Shown in pieces: positions 20,655 through 32,056 of a stretch of 64,000 nt of DNA. The notes under the pieces were generated by a model that worked only from the letters and a program-made list of their open reading frames with translations, ran no database searches and was not told the DNA's origin. Position numbers and translations under genes: made by a program. How positions within the stretch are numbered: the first letter of the stretch is position 1; each line of letters starts with the position of its first letter. Location: positions 62,001-126,000 of the forward strand of contig VCJN01000181.1 in NCBI GenBank assembly GCA_006384855.1, in the 5' to 3' direction. This stretch comes from Tetraselmis striata. Its lineage: Eukaryota > Chlorophyta > Chlorodendrophyceae > Chlorodendrales > Chlorodendraceae.

Positions 20655-22500
20655 GTCTGTGCACCGCCAGTGCACTCCGCAAGCCTCGCCTCCATCCGCG
20701 TCGGAACCGGTAGTAAGTGTTGTTGTGTGCGCACATCGTGACAACATTACACGGTGGCAATTGCAATTATTAGCAGTGGATAATGTGAAGGCGTTTTCGA
20801 AATCGACAGAGAATGAGGCGGTGCTGGCGGAGTGCATTGGCGGTGCATAGAATAGCGTGTTGCTGGGGTTTTGGCTGCATCGGACGCCGTATTCCCACCC
20901 ATCCGGCACGGAATGTCCGATTTTCACACATTTGTGTGTTAATAAAGTGAGAATATTACGCGTCTTTTACGCCGGGTGGATGGGCATCCGGCGTCCGATG
21001 CACCCCAATTATTTGCAGCACGCTACTCTACGCACCCCCAACGCACTCCGCAAGCCTCGCCTCCATCCGCGTCGGAACCGGTAGTAAGTGTTGTTGTGTG
21101 CGCACATCGTGACAACATTACACGGTGGCAATTGCAGTTATTAGCGGTGGATAATGTGAAGGCGTTTTCGAAATCGACGGAGAATGAGGCGTTGCTGGCG
21201 GAGTGCATTGGCGGTGCATAGAATAGCGTGTTGCTGGGGTTTTGGCTGCATCGGACGCCGTATTCCCACCCATCCGGCACGGAATGTCCGGTTTTCACAC
21301 ATTTGTGTGTTAATATAGTGTGAATATTACGCGTCTTTTACGCCGGGTGGATGGGCATCCGGCGTCCGATGCACCCCAATTATTTGCAGCACGCTAGTCT
21401 GTGCACCGCCAGTGCACTCCGCAAGCCCCGCCTCCATCCGCGTCGGAACCGGTAGTAAGTGTTGTTGTGTGCGCACATCGTGACAACATTACACGGTGGC
21501 AATTGCAGTTATTAGCGGTGGATAATGTGAAGGCGTTTTCGAAATCGACAGAGAATGAGGCGGTGCTGGCGGAGTGCATTGGTGGTGCATAGAATAGCGT
21601 GTTGCTGGGGTTTTGGCTGCATCGGACGCCGTATTCCCACCCATCCGGCACGGAATGTCCGGTTTTCACACATTTGCGTGTTAATATAGTGTGAATATTA
21701 CGCGTCTTTTACGCCGGGTGGATGGGCATCCGGCGTCTGATGCACCCCAATTATTTGCAGCACGCTAGTCTGTGCACCGCCAACGCACTCCGCAAGCCCC
21801 GCCTCCATCCGCGTCGGAACCGGTAGTAAGTGTTGTTGTGTGCGCACATCGTGACAACATTACACGGTGGCAATTGCAGTTATTAGCGGTGGATAATGTG
21901 AAGGCGTTTTCGAAATCGACGGAGAATGAGGCGGTGCTGGCGGAGTGCATTGGCGGTGCATAGAATAGCGTGTTGCTGGGGTTTTGGCTGCATCGGACGC
22001 CGTATTCCCACCCATCCGGCACGGAATGTCCGGTTTTCACACATTTGCGTGTTAATATAGTGTGAATATTACGCGTCTTTTACGCCGGGTGGATGGGCAT
22101 CCGGCGTCCGATGCACCCCAATTATTTGCAGCACGCTAGTCTGTGCACCGCCAGTGCACTCCGCAAGCCCCGCCTCCATCCGCGTCGGAACCGGTAGTAA
22201 GTGTTGTTGTGTGCGCACATCGTGACAACATTACACGGTGGCAATTGCAATTATTAGCGGTGGATACTGTGAAGGCGTTTTCGAAATCGACAGAGAATGA
22301 GGCGGTGCTGGCGGAGTGCATTGGCGGTGCATAGAATAGCGTGTTGCTGGGGTTTTGGCTGCATCGGACGCCGTATTCCCACCCATCCGGCACGGAATGT
22401 CCGGTTTTCACTCATTTGTGTGTTAATATAGTGTGAATATTACGTACGCGCCTTTTACGCTGGGTGGATGGGCATCCGGCGTCCGATGCACCCCGAATCT
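20655..22500 (+). repeat. 371-bp satellite array in GE-2 (5 units)
   Basis: Five head-to-tail monomers at 371-bp spacing (anchors at 20652, 21023, 21394, 21765, 22136). Each monomer has two inverted-repeat pairs. TGCACCGCCAGTGCACTCCGC near its start pairs with a segment about 170 bp later, and GCATCGGACGCCG pairs with the segment reading CGGCGTCCGATGC. Neighbouring monomers differ at only a few positions. Open frames on both strands follow from the repeat and are not taken as genes. Confidence 0.95.
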
Positions 22501-22539
22501 CACCAACACGCTACTCTACGCACCCCCAACGCACTCCGC

Positions 22540-22889
22540 CAGCCCCGCCTCTTTCCGCGCAGGTCCTACGTTCCATTGTATGTATATACATACGTACATG
22601 TACTGCTCCGAAACCAGCCCAAACTGAATGAGTGCACAAGTGTAAATGGGGGGGGGGGGGGGGGGGGGGGGATGTGGCGGCGGGGCAACCACTCACACAC
22701 ACCCCGGCGATGCATGACAGATATTACATGCCGTGGCGGGTCGGCGGGCGGACCCGGCGGGGGGGGGGGGGGGGGGGGGTCTATTCAACTACACGTGCCA
22801 CAGTGTCGTTTCGTGGAGCAGTGTATGTGCCCGGCCTCATTTATACCGCCCCCTACATGCGCTGCATGGTCCACCCCTACGAATTACTT
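22540..22889. other. GE segment between satellite and gene D side
   Basis: Non-coding. Two G tracts (22649-22671 and 22760-22779) flank a conserved piece. The same segment is at 31895-32290 (inverted) and 60440-60840. No gene is seen. Confidence 0.6.
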
Positions 22890-22981
22890 AGACCACACAC
22901 ACCAACCGAACCTATCCTCACTTCACGCTCACTCAGGCACCACTACCCGCCATCCTCCTCTCGTCACTCTTCGTCAATTAT

Positions 22982-23640
22982 ATGGAGGGCGACCAGTCTG
23001 CCGCGATGCAGGGCGCAGCGCCGATGGCGGATGAGGCGATGGCGGAGGACAACACCGCCGCCGCCGCCGCCGCGGCTTGCACTGCCGCCAACATCTCAGC
23101 AAGAGTGACACCGACACCACTTGGGACGCAAGCCGGCGATATTATCATCGACGACGACGAAGATGACCCCCTCTTAGGCATGAGCTCCACCGACTGACCC
23201 ACCATGGCTATCAGCAAAGCCGCCGCCGGCTGCTTGCAAAGCTACCCAAGAAGGTGGTGCCAACAACTTTGCAGAGGGTTGGCTCTGCCTTGGAGATTGC
23301 ACCGAAGGCAGAAGAAAAGAAGGAGCAGCAAGTAAACAAGGCAGAGGAGGTGGCGAACGCCATGTGCCTCAAGACAGAGTTAGCCGAAGCCGTGGTTGAA
23401 GCTGAGCTAAGTGTGCTAGGTGCCCACGTCAAGGTTGCGGACGCTGAGATCGCCGCAGGGCAAGATTCAAGTGCGCGCGAGCGCCAAGATGCGCGTGACG
23501 AAATGAGCGTTGTTGATAGCAACGACAGCGAGGAACGCGAGGAGGAGATAGAGGAGGAGGAAAAGGAGGATGGGGAACAAGGCGAGGACGAGCTGAACCA
23601 TGCCTACATAGATGAGGACGACGAGTGGTTGAACTGGTAG
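22982..23640 (+). pseudogene. YR-b N-terminal ORFs
   Basis: MEGDQSAA... (22982-23197, ending TD and a stop) and the acidic second frame (about 23254-23640, ending DDEWLNW). The two are out of frame and separated as in YR-a and YR-c. The Ala run is encoded by GCC repeats. Confidence 0.5.
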
Positions 23641-24054
23641 CAAGTAGGTGCTACGAATTTGTAGGGTTCAGCCCCCCCCCCCCCCCCCCCCCCCGGCCCG
23701 AGATCCCGCCCTTGTCCGCCTTCATCACCCACTCATCAAGCGTCCCCCAGCCCAGCATACGGACTCGCGGACTCAGAACCGGATGGGGGGGGGGGGGGGG
23801 GGGGGGGCAGTACCAAGGCGGATAGAGCGGCGAGCACAGCAAAGAGGGCGGGCTCATCGGAGATGTCGAAAGTGTTGAAAGATAGGGCCGCCCGGGTTAC
23901 TGCACCCCTGTCCTGACCCACACGGCTAGCCAATAGGCATGCAGCCCTTACACGAGCACCATTGACCCACACCTAGGGCAACTTTAGGGCTTGGATCGGT
24001 GGGGTTTGTGCCATTGCAACTGCTTCCTGGGTCCTATGGCAGGGCAGGTGGTGG

Positions 24055-24607
24055 CAGGAAGCCAAAAATGTGTTGAAGATAAGGCCGTTTCTCGCTACAG
24101 GGTATTACAATATAATTACGAAGTCGTGCGGGAATGTAGTGGCCATCACTTACAAAAGCTCACACATCCTTCGCAAAGGAGCAGCATCTGCCGCTAACGC
24201 CATCGGAACTATAGTGTCCCACATTCGCTACTGTTAGCTATACTCATACCGATACTCGGCTGCCCGGTCTCGATACTAGTATAGCGCGGTATACCAGTAC
24301 TCGGATGCCCGTGTACCGGTTGTATGGCTATATATACGGTTGCCGGCGTGTATGTGACATGATCGGATCTTTTGAATTGCTTTCAGCTACCAAGGCGGTT
24401 GGGGCACTACCTCCGACGTGGTTCTGGTCTACCCCAACGTCCTACCTTCGCCTAGCGCGTGGTTCTTCTTCGGTCACATCGCGCCCCGGCCTCCGTCACG
24501 TCCTAGTCCAACAAGACTCCGCAGCGGTGGCCTTCCCGGTGCCCCCTTCATGACCTGGCGCTACCCTTTCTCCGTCAATCCACCTCTCTCTGCGTTCGCT
24601 CATCACT
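24055..24607 (+). pseudogene. YR-b recombinase domain split by a solo LTR
   Basis: Residues ...SSHILRKGAASAAN... up to 24231 and, after the LTR, YQGGWGTTSDVVLVY-like sequence to a stop at 24605-24607. A codon change puts Lys where the other copies have Trp just before SSHILR, and the second part has a short deletion near DVVLVY. Non-functional. Confidence 0.6.
24232..24385 (+). mobile_element. Solo LTR, 154 bp
   Basis: Begins TGTTAGCTATAC and ends TTGCTTTCA, with a 5-bp duplication GCTAC (24227-24231 and 24386-24390). The empty site is at about 50597 (TTCGCTACCAAGG). TG...CA ends with a 5-bp duplication indicate an LTR retrotransposon reduced to one LTR. The same LTR in YR-a is cut short by GE-2. 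Confidence 0.8.
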
Positions 24608-25463
24608 GACAAAGCCAGACTCACCCGTTTAATGTTCTAAGCTGGTTTATGGACTTTCCTCCATTCCCTAACCGCTTTTCCGGCTACCGTGCTGCTCAGT
24701 GGTACGGGATAATAGCAACCTGTCGTTGCGCGCTTTTTGGGTGCAGTACCTGGTACTAGTAGACACAAAAGCGCAGCCATAACAGCTGAGCATGTCATCT
24801 TCCAGTTTCGCTGCGCTACACGCAGCGCCCCCCTGACTCCGTATTCCCTCCACGCTTTCACTTAACTTTCCTGCCAATTTCGGCTCTTTTCGTGTAAAAT
24901 AATCCTGCGCGACCTTTTTGGCATAACCAGACTCAACTTTGAAATACATACCTGTATTCAATCATGCTCAGCATGAACGACATGGATTGCAGTAGTGATT
25001 GCAGCTGTTGGAATCCTTATGTTGCGGTCATCCTCATGCTTGTGTTTTGTGTTCCTTCTAGCACATGCAATTTATGTACATAGATTGCAGCAGTCCACGC
25101 GCGCGCTCATTCTTGCGCGCCACAAGCCGTTTTGTATGAAGTAGCAGTAATAGTCGCTACAGAATGAGGAAAATAACGGTAACGCGTTTCATGCGGTGTA
25201 CCCTGTCTAGCACAAGACTGAATGTACATGTGGCAATGAATTTATGTGCCACGTACGTTCATGCGGTTATGTAGTGTATGAAGCCCTATGTCTAAATGCA
25301 CCCTTTCATGCATTGATAGGGCTTTTCGCGCACATGTATGTGCTACTTTATACAATAGATATTAAGAAATAACATACAGTACAATGCAAAGATGATGATA
25401 GTACATACCTGAAATACATACACAAAATCGGCTGTACAAATCAGTACAATTAACGGTTTACAA
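24608..25463. other. FY-2 3' non-coding region, first part
   Basis: Collinear with 50825-51678. No convincing ORF. Contains ATG/TAC-rich AT-rich DNA after 24950. Confidence 0.5.
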
Positions 25464-25942
25464 CACACCGGTTCCCTGGGTACTCGCTAAATGAAATCCT
25501 CCCGGGGTTTAAGCTGTGTATAGCGGGGTCCCAATCCTGAGATGTAACTACCGAAACGAGTGCGAATAGTGATTAGTGTCCGGTTGATACAGTCAAATAT
25601 AACGTCATTTGATCAAAACTCAGAGTCCACGTGACCACCCGTCTCGCCAACCCATCCCGCCCCACCGATGCCAGTCGAACACACCGGCCGGCACCATCAC
25701 GCGCATACCGCGGTAGCAGCGCGCTAGCGTAGTCATATGGTGGCGTTCAGGTGCCTCGTCTTGTGTGTCGCGGGCAGGGATGGGGCTGGTGGCGGGATGA
25801 TGAGGGAGGAGCGCGAGCGGTCACGTGCTGATATTTCGCACGCAGCGCGTGCCACGTAGCCAAAAAGCGTTGCCAGCTACACATCTCGGATTTGAGCCCC
25901 GGTTACGGTCTTCAGAAACGAGTACCTACGCGAACCGGTGTG
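25464..25942. mobile_element. 479-bp MITE with CAC ends and 2-bp duplication
   Basis: Absent from the otherwise matching copy at 51679. Termini are inverted, CACACCGGTTC at both ends, with related sequence for about 25 bp (GGTACTCG further in). The flanking duplication is AA (25462-25463 and 25943-25944). It has no coding capacity. CAC ends plus a 2-bp duplication are the features seen for CMC-2, so a related transposase may have moved it; the rest of the sequence is not shared. Confidence 0.8.
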
Positions 25943-26884
25943 AAATCAGTAAAAATCAGTACCTGCAAAATGATGATACATACACCAGGTACAGGTACTG
26001 CGTAGCGTTGGCGCTACTGCTACAGGGTAGACGTAGTCTGGCGTCATGCCCCGATTTGCCCAGTTGGTGATGATGCTTGCAGATAAAGTAGAAAACATCA
26101 GTAAAAAGATCCATTATACTGTACATGGGTACACAGCAGATGATGTATAATTGCACTCATCCTGATGCACAAACATCACGATACGAGTAGCGAGCTACAC
26201 ATATACAGAGCAGTGGATGGCGGTAAGGTTTAATGCGCGCATACACAATTTCATGATGGTGAGCAGAATCATCTGCCAAGAGAGTGCCAGGCTTGTTAAG
26301 ACCCAATTGGGCGCAAAAAGTGGCTAGATGGGTGGAAGGGAGGGAATCCGTATGCGGCGGCCCGGATGCTCGTTGCCGGCGTTTAGACTGACTTCGCCGG
26401 CAAAGTTGAAGCCTTGACTAGCTTGCTCAGGCACTGCGCCAAGCAAAAATCCAAAGTTGACGGAAAGCTGATAACATATGGCGATCGGCAAATGAGAATA
26501 AATCGGACGGATCTGAACAAACATCATGCACGTGTATGACTTGCACATTGCAATAGAAAACATTCATGTTGCGTATCGTCATGCTACTCCTTTCTGTTCA
26601 TATTCTCTATTCATATGGCACACAGTAGTATGAAAAGAACATGACTTGCACATCATGTTCTATGTTCTATGTGACATTTATGCCCGGCCCTTCGTGCAGC
26701 TCATCACCATTTGCCCAGAAATTTCGACGTACAACCATGCAGCAAGTGTGTATACATATATGTGAAGATGGTGTTCATGTTCGATGAGAGAAGAAGAAAA
26801 ACCTGCCTGCCTCTCCGGGGCCCGGACTGGCTTAGGACGCCCCGCGGCCGAGAAATATCTTCACATGCAATGCGTCGGAGCATA
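25943..26884. other. FY-2 3' non-coding region, second part
   Basis: Collinear with 51680-52613. No convincing gene. The last bases GCGTCGGAGCATA are the GE-3 insertion site. Confidence 0.5.
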
Positions 26885-26906
26885 CACTGTGAGATTCAGA
26901 TGTGAC

Positions 26907-27340
26907 GTAAATGTGCCCTACTGGTGACGAACGACGACATACGGGGACGATACGGGACGGACGAGGGACGTGGATTTCATACCTTGTAGCGACGACTATC
27001 GCGCGCGACCTGTAAAGTACTATACGAATTTCTCGTTTCCATAATTTCATCAAATTGATATGCGCACGCGGGCTCGCGTGTCGCCCGCCGACGCGGAGCA
27101 CCCGGGCTAAGTACAGGCGGATGTACGCACTCATTGCACATCGCCGCACATCGCTGACCGCACATCGCTGACCGCTGACCCCGCGGTGTGCCGCGATGTG
27201 CGGCACGACGGGCGGAGGTGTGGGCGGATGTAGGTGGTACGGTAGGTGGTAGGCGGTAGGTGGTGTTCGTAGGTGCGCGTTTTAATGCAGCCGCCCTAAC
27301 TGCTGATGATTGTGTAACGCCCCAGCACGCGCATGAAGTA
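26907..27340. other. GE-3 left subterminal region
   Basis: Non-coding, with repeated words GACGATACGGGACGGACG and ACATCGCTGACCGC, then GTAGGTGGTA repeats at 27230-27270. Candidate transposase-binding or promoter region for gene C. Confidence 0.5.
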
Positions 27341-27490
27341 TGGGGTCGCCTCACGGTCACCGCCGCTCACCGTTGAATCAAGCGCGGACAGCCGCGCACT
27401 CGCATCTGTGTTGCCTGCCGGTGGTGGGTTACATCCACCCCAACTCTCAACCCCCCCCCCCCCCCCCGCCCCCCGCGCGCGGCAGCAGGC

Positions 27491-29860
27491 ATGCCGGCAA
27501 AGGGATGGATAGCGAGTGTGTCGAAGGATGGCGTGTACTCATGCAAGCACTGCCGGGGCAACGTGACGGGCACTTGTGATAAGATGGCGCGAGAGCGGCA
27601 CTTCCTAAAATTCCCGAACTGTAGCCACTCGTTGAAGCGTGCGGCTAAGTTGCGCCGCAAGGCCGCCTTATCACAAGCAGCAGCAGCAGGGGCGGCAGCA
27701 GCAGCAGCAACAACAACAGGGGCGGCAGCAGGAGTAGCTGCAGCCGTCGGAAACGGCCCGCCGGCGCCGGTCTCGGACGACGGCGGCTCGAAGGTGGACG
27801 ATGTGATGGGCGTGGGGGAGGACCCCGTTGGCGAAGACGGTATGGACATCGACGCGCCTGCGTGGCCGCCGGCGGGCGTGGAACCCGCGATGAGGGCGTG
27901 ATATGGAAAGGCGATTCCGGCGACTTCTACATGAAGGTCATCGCCAAGAAGTTCCGGGGGGTATGGCACTACGGCGTGATAACCGGCGTGGTTACCGAGT
28001 GGGTGTTGGAGGACTACGGCGGGGCGACCCAGTGGCGCGCTGTTTTCGAGGACGGGGGCATTGTGGGCCTTCTGCGTTCAGAGGTGAGTGGGCCCGGCCT
28101 GCGTGCTGGTGGCACCACTCAACTGCGGTTGTATGGAATCACACGCACCCGCCCGGTCGGCGTGGCAGGTTGTGGAGGCTATGGCGGCTGCCCAGGAGCA
28201 CCCCCCTGTGGATGCGGACGGGGAGGCTCGCTTGGTAACCGTCCATGAAGGCGATGACTTGTCCAGTGAATCACGCACCTTGCCCGGCGTGCGGTCAACA
28301 CAACCCGGCTGGCGGAGGCCAAGCAGAACACTGGCTGCCATGGCGTGTGCCATGTGCATGTGGTCCGGGGCTATGTCAGCATGGTCAACCTCTTCCCCCT
28401 CGCGCCGTTCCACCTGTTTTTTTTGGCTTGGGAAGGGACTTCTGGAGGAAATTTGTCACCGTGCAGGGCCACATTGGATTCCGAGCTATGAAGCAGGAAG
28501 ACCGGCGCCAGGCTTTAGTCCCGATACCCAGCAACTTTGAACGCGGGTTGCGCCCTTCGTTTGCAGTGTCCAAGAATCGAAAGGTAAACCCCTCCCCCCC
28601 CCCCCCCCCCCGGGCGTGGGCGTGGGCGTGGGCGTGACGGCATTCCCCTCCATGACTGCAGGGTCAGGCAAGGTGACGGTGCAGCCCGGCTGGGTCATGG
28701 AGGACTGCTTGCACCACATGGAAACGTTTTCCATTCTTAACGCCGGTCCGCTCCTCGAGGAGGCCCGGGTGAAGGCGATCATGCCCGAGAAGGAGCTCGC
28801 GTCCCCAGCGGTGGTGCGTTCGGTGTCACGACTGGCGGTGCTTGGGCACATGTACAAGCGCCTGCAAGGAGCTGCGTGGTTCGTCACGCGGTGGGGGTTG
28901 CAGAATGTGGTGACGGAGGAGGACGGCCCCGAGCGCAAGGCGCAGGTGGACGCGCTCACTAGGGAGGGGAGGACTCGATACCCAGCGCGGCGCCAAGGCG
29001 CGGCGGCCGGGGCAGCGCGGCGCCAAGGCGCGGCGGCCGGGGCAGCGCGGCGCCAAGGCGCGGCGGCCGGGGCAGCGCGGTGCCAAGGCGCGGCGGCCGG
29101 GGCAGCGCGGCGCCAAGGCGCGGCGGCCGGGGCAGCGCGGCGCCAAGGCGCGGCGGCCGGGGCAGCGCGGCGCCAACGCGAGTGGGATGGGCGGGGCAGC
29201 GCGGCGCCAAGGCGCGGCGGCCGGGGCAGCGCGGCGCCAAGGCGCGGCGGCCGGGGCAGCGCGGCGCCAAGGCGCGGCGGCCGGGGCAGCGCGGCGCCAA
29301 GGCGCGGCGGCCGGGGCAGCGCGGCGCCAAGGCGCGGCGGCCGGGGCAGCGCGGCGCCAAGGCGCGGCGGCCGGGGCAGCGCGGCGCCAAGGCGCGGCGG
29401 CCGGGGCAGCGCGGCGCCAAGGCGCGGCGGCCGGGGCAGCGCGGCGCCAACGCGAGTGGGATGGGCGGGGCAGCGCGGCGCCAAGGCGCGGCGGCCGGGG
29501 CAGCGCGGCGCCAAGGCGCGGCGGCCGGGGCAGCGCGGCGCCAACGCGAGTGGGATGGGCGGGGCAGCGCGGCGCCAAGGCGCGGCGGCCGGGGCAGCGC
29601 GGCGCCAAGGCGCGGCGGCCGGGGCAGCGCGGCGCCAAGGCGCGGCGGCCGGGGCAGCGCGGCGCCAAGGCGCGGCGGCCGGGGCAGCGCGGCGCCAAGA
29701 CAGCGCATACAGCGGAATCGGCGGAAAGGGATGCATTACAAGTTGTGGACGGCAGGCGCTGAAAACTATGCGGTCATGCCGCAACAACCCCAGCACTGGC
29801 TTCTGGATACCTCTGATCTGGCTGACGGCGGCGGGCTGCGGGATGCAGGGCCGCATGACT
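27491..29860 (+). pseudogene. Gene C of GE-3: zinc finger plus Tudor-like domain, frameshifted
   Basis: The ATG at 27491 follows a splice acceptor-like CGGCAGCAG. The first exon encodes a BED-like finger (YSCKHC...RHFLKFPNCSH), an Ala/Gln run and an acidic linker. A one-base loss near 27880 shifts frame relative to GE-4. The Tudor-like part follows (VIAKKFRGVWHYGVITG...WRAVFEDGGIVGLLRSE), ending at a good donor GAG|GTGAGT (28083). Exon 2 starts at 28169 (VVEAMAAAQEHPPVDADGE). Later pieces, FVTVQGHIGFRAMKQEDRR, a GTAAAC donor followed by a C run, and VTVQPGWVMEDCLHHMETFS...LAVLGHMYKRLQGAAW, are in changing frames. It then runs into the 30-bp minisatellite. Likely a DNA- or chromatin-binding protein of the element. 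Confidence 0.5.
28984..29699 (+). repeat. 30-bp GC-rich minisatellite, about 24 units
   Basis: Head-to-tail copies of a 30-bp unit containing GCGCGGCGCCAAGGCGCGGC. A variant unit with AACGCGAGTGGGATGGGCGG appears three times at irregular spacing, and the same variant word recurs outside the array at 30296. The unit length is a multiple of three, so all six frames can stay open, giving long meaningless ORFs on both strands. Confidence 0.95.
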
Positions 29861-30311
29861 GAGGTGGCGGTGCTGGTGAGCCCGGAGAGTCTGCATGCGG
29901 CGGAGGCGGCAGAGCCGCATAGGCACTAGACAATGCTCTGAAGCGAGCCCCAATTGTCTGCCCAGCGCCTGCCCCAATGTAACGCACCAGCTTGGCAGCA
30001 ATTGGCAGCTCTTTTGCCCCCCCTCCACCCCACAGACACACTACCAATACCAGTTTCTCATCCCGGCGGGCAGTTGATGCGTATACCCAGGCTTGTGCGT
30101 CCGCGGTGCGGGGGGGGGGGGGGGGGGGGGGGGGAATCACTATAGCTAAGCTAGTGATGTGAGATATGAGTGCAGCAACAGATATTGTGCAAGATATAAT
30201 ACGATGGCATGCAAGCGGGTCCCCGCTCTTCCACAATCATTGGCCCTGCTCCCTCTTGCCCCGCCCCCGGTGCCCTTTAGCTGCTCTCAGCATCCCGAGT
30301 GGGATGGGCGG

Positions 30312-30610
30312 GGCAGCGGTTGCTACCGAGTGAGGCGTAGCATCGTTTGCAGTAGCAACGCAGCCTTTCCGGTGTGACGCCGCCTGGATGTAACCCAGCA
30401 GTACGCGCAAAGTGCAAGTGCAAGCTGCTGATGGCGGGGATCCCGCGCGGGGGGGGGGGGGGGGGGGGGGGGCAGCGGCTGTGGGATAGGCGGGGCAGCG
30501 GTTGCTACCGAGTGAGGCGTAGCATCGTTTGCAGTAGCAACGCAGCCTTTCCGGTTGCATAGTGTGACACCGCTTGGATGTAACCCAGCAGTACGCGCAA
30601 AGTGCAAGTG
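30312..30610 (+). repeat. 115-bp direct duplication between genes C and D
   Basis: GCAGCGGTTGCTACCGAGTG...CGCGCAAAGTGCAAGTG occurs at 30312-30423 and again at 30494-30610, separated by a run of about 22 G. GE-4 has one copy (62115-62240, inverted). The region 29900-30300 holds no recognisable gene. Confidence 0.8.
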
Positions 30611-30652
30611 TTACACGTCCGTGTGCCCCACCCAATGACATTGCGCCCGACC

Positions 30653-31560
30653 TCACTGACGGCATGTCTCGCTCTCCTTCAGCTCCTGGGCCGTCCGCCG
30701 CCTCACCCTGCGCACCCTACCAGCCGCGCGTGCCTTCTCGGAAGCCTCACACACGGCGGCGCGAGTCGCGTCGTGGAACGCGTCCCTGACATGGCGGAAC
30801 TCCGCCCTCACCGTGGCCGTGGTCGGGCAGAGGACTGCCCGCTGATGGGTCGCCATGCATGGGTACTTGGGGCCGCACAAAGCCGGGGTGCCGTCGCAGC
30901 AACACTCCCAGTCCGTCCGTTGGCCGCAGTCCACGCATGACGGGCGTCCGGCCAGGACACGCACATGATAGTGCATGTGGCCGCCTCCCGCCACTGCTCG
31001 TAGTGCTCCGGTCAACATGGCGACGAGCAAGTCGGCATGTCCCGCAGGTGGCTGCGGGGCGGGTGGCGCGAGCGCAGCCTCGCTCGCCTCGACAACCCCC
31101 TCAGCCCGATCAGTCGCCTCGACCACGACCTCCTCCGCCTCCTGACGCGGCGCACCAGGCGCATCATCGTCGCCTGGCAGGGCGTCCCCCCCCGCAACGG
31201 CGCCGTCGGCGGTGGCCGACGCCGTCGTGGCGGGGTGTTGTGAGGAGGTGGCCCTAGACATAGGTGGGGCCGGCACCGCCATGTGTTGCTCCACATGCGG
31301 TGCGGTTCCTGACGCGACAGCTCCGTCGCACCAGTACCGGCGCCGGCACCCCACGCCTGTTGGGATTACCACCAACCGGCATGTTTCCTTTGGGAGGCGG
31401 TTCATCCGCGTCGGAGGTGAGCGGCGGTGCCTGTGTGGGTGTGAATACTGCCCGGCCATTAGGGCTCCCGCCGCCTGCCGCTCCGCCGACCCAAGCCGCG
31501 GCGTGTGCTGCGCCCCGCATAGTCGCCTCGAATATAATATACATGACGCGGGGACGGGGG
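30653..31560 (-). pseudogene. Gene D of GE-3: Cys/His-rich C-terminal protein
   Basis: The C-terminal half is intact: LLVAMLTGALRAVAGGG, then CVDCGQRTDWECCCDG...LCGPKYPCMATHQ, then a helical basic tail (RAAGRVRRVRRRTAQE) to a stop at 30653. The Cys/His spacing (CX2C, CCC, C, C, H) resembles the cysteine-rich DNA-binding tail of piggyBac-type transposases, but no DDE core precedes it. Compared with GE-4, about 17 bp are lost near the code for RNRTATATA, so the N-terminal part changes frame. It faces gene C tail to tail. Confidence 0.5.
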
Positions 31561-32025
31561 GGGGGGGGGGGGGGGGGATTCGTGCGTTTCGTATGTCGGC
31601 GGAAAGGCGTGCGAAGCTGCGGCTGGCGAAGGTGGTGGAAATAAGCGTGGCGGCGTCGGCGGCGTATTACCGTGCGTGCATGCGTGCGCAACCCCGCGGC
31701 AGCAAGCGCCGGACTCGGCGTGTGCCGGCGGCAGAGCTGCGAAGCCATGGACACGGTACGGGATGCCAAGTTTGGCTAAGCAACTGCCGAGGCTGGCGGC
31801 TTAACCCCCATGTCCGGCGGTTAAGGGACGGAAAGTGCGTAGAAGTTGATCGGCAAAGCGGGCATATAAGCCTGGCTGTGCTAGGTTCCTATTAAGTAAT
31901 GGCGGTTTGTGCTAAGTAATTCGTAGGGGTGGAACATGCAGCGCAGGTAGGGGGCGGTATAAATGAGGCCGGGCACATATACTGCTCCACGAAACGACAC
32001 TGTCGCACGTGTAGTTGAATAGACG

Positions 32026-32056
<31 letters not shown>

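Larger units (their letters stand above)
18733..22889 (-). mobile_element. GE-2: truncated inverted GE copy
   Basis: Starts with the GE right terminus CACTGTGAGATT... after ATA, followed by the terminal segment (to 19130), gene A on the minus strand, about five units of the satellite, and the ~350-bp segment that in GE-3 joins satellite to gene D. It stops at 22889 (ATTACTTAG), where FY-type sequence begins; genes B, C and D and the other terminus are absent. Gene B is also missing between gene A and the satellite, as in GE-3. Confidence 0.75.
22890..26884 (+). mobile_element. FY-2: recombinase half only; continues at 39915-40388 beyond GE-3
   Basis: Collinear with 49245-52613. It begins directly at the truncated end of GE-2 without the foldback half. 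It carries a solo LTR (24232-24385) and a MITE (25464-25942) absent from the 49-53 kb copy, and it is cut by GE-3 at 26884, resuming at 39915 after the ATA duplication. Confidence 0.7.

Noticed and set aside
20652..22411. Repeated 91-codon ORF (MKTGHSVPDGWEYG...) in the satellite
   Set aside because: Open because the monomer is repeated; the opposite strand is open too, there is no start context or homologue, and monomer lengths of 368-371 would not be kept for coding reasons.
24232..24385. Reading the 154-bp insertion in YR-b as a spliceosomal intron
   Set aside because: No position within the duplicated GCTAC gives a GT start with an AG end; TG...CA ends and the 5-bp duplication fit a solo LTR instead.
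28486..29929. Very long overlapping ORFs on both strands (up to ~456 codons) of Arg/Pro/Ala repeats
   Set aside because: They are produced by the 30-bp minisatellite, whose unit length is a multiple of three and lacks stops in every frame.
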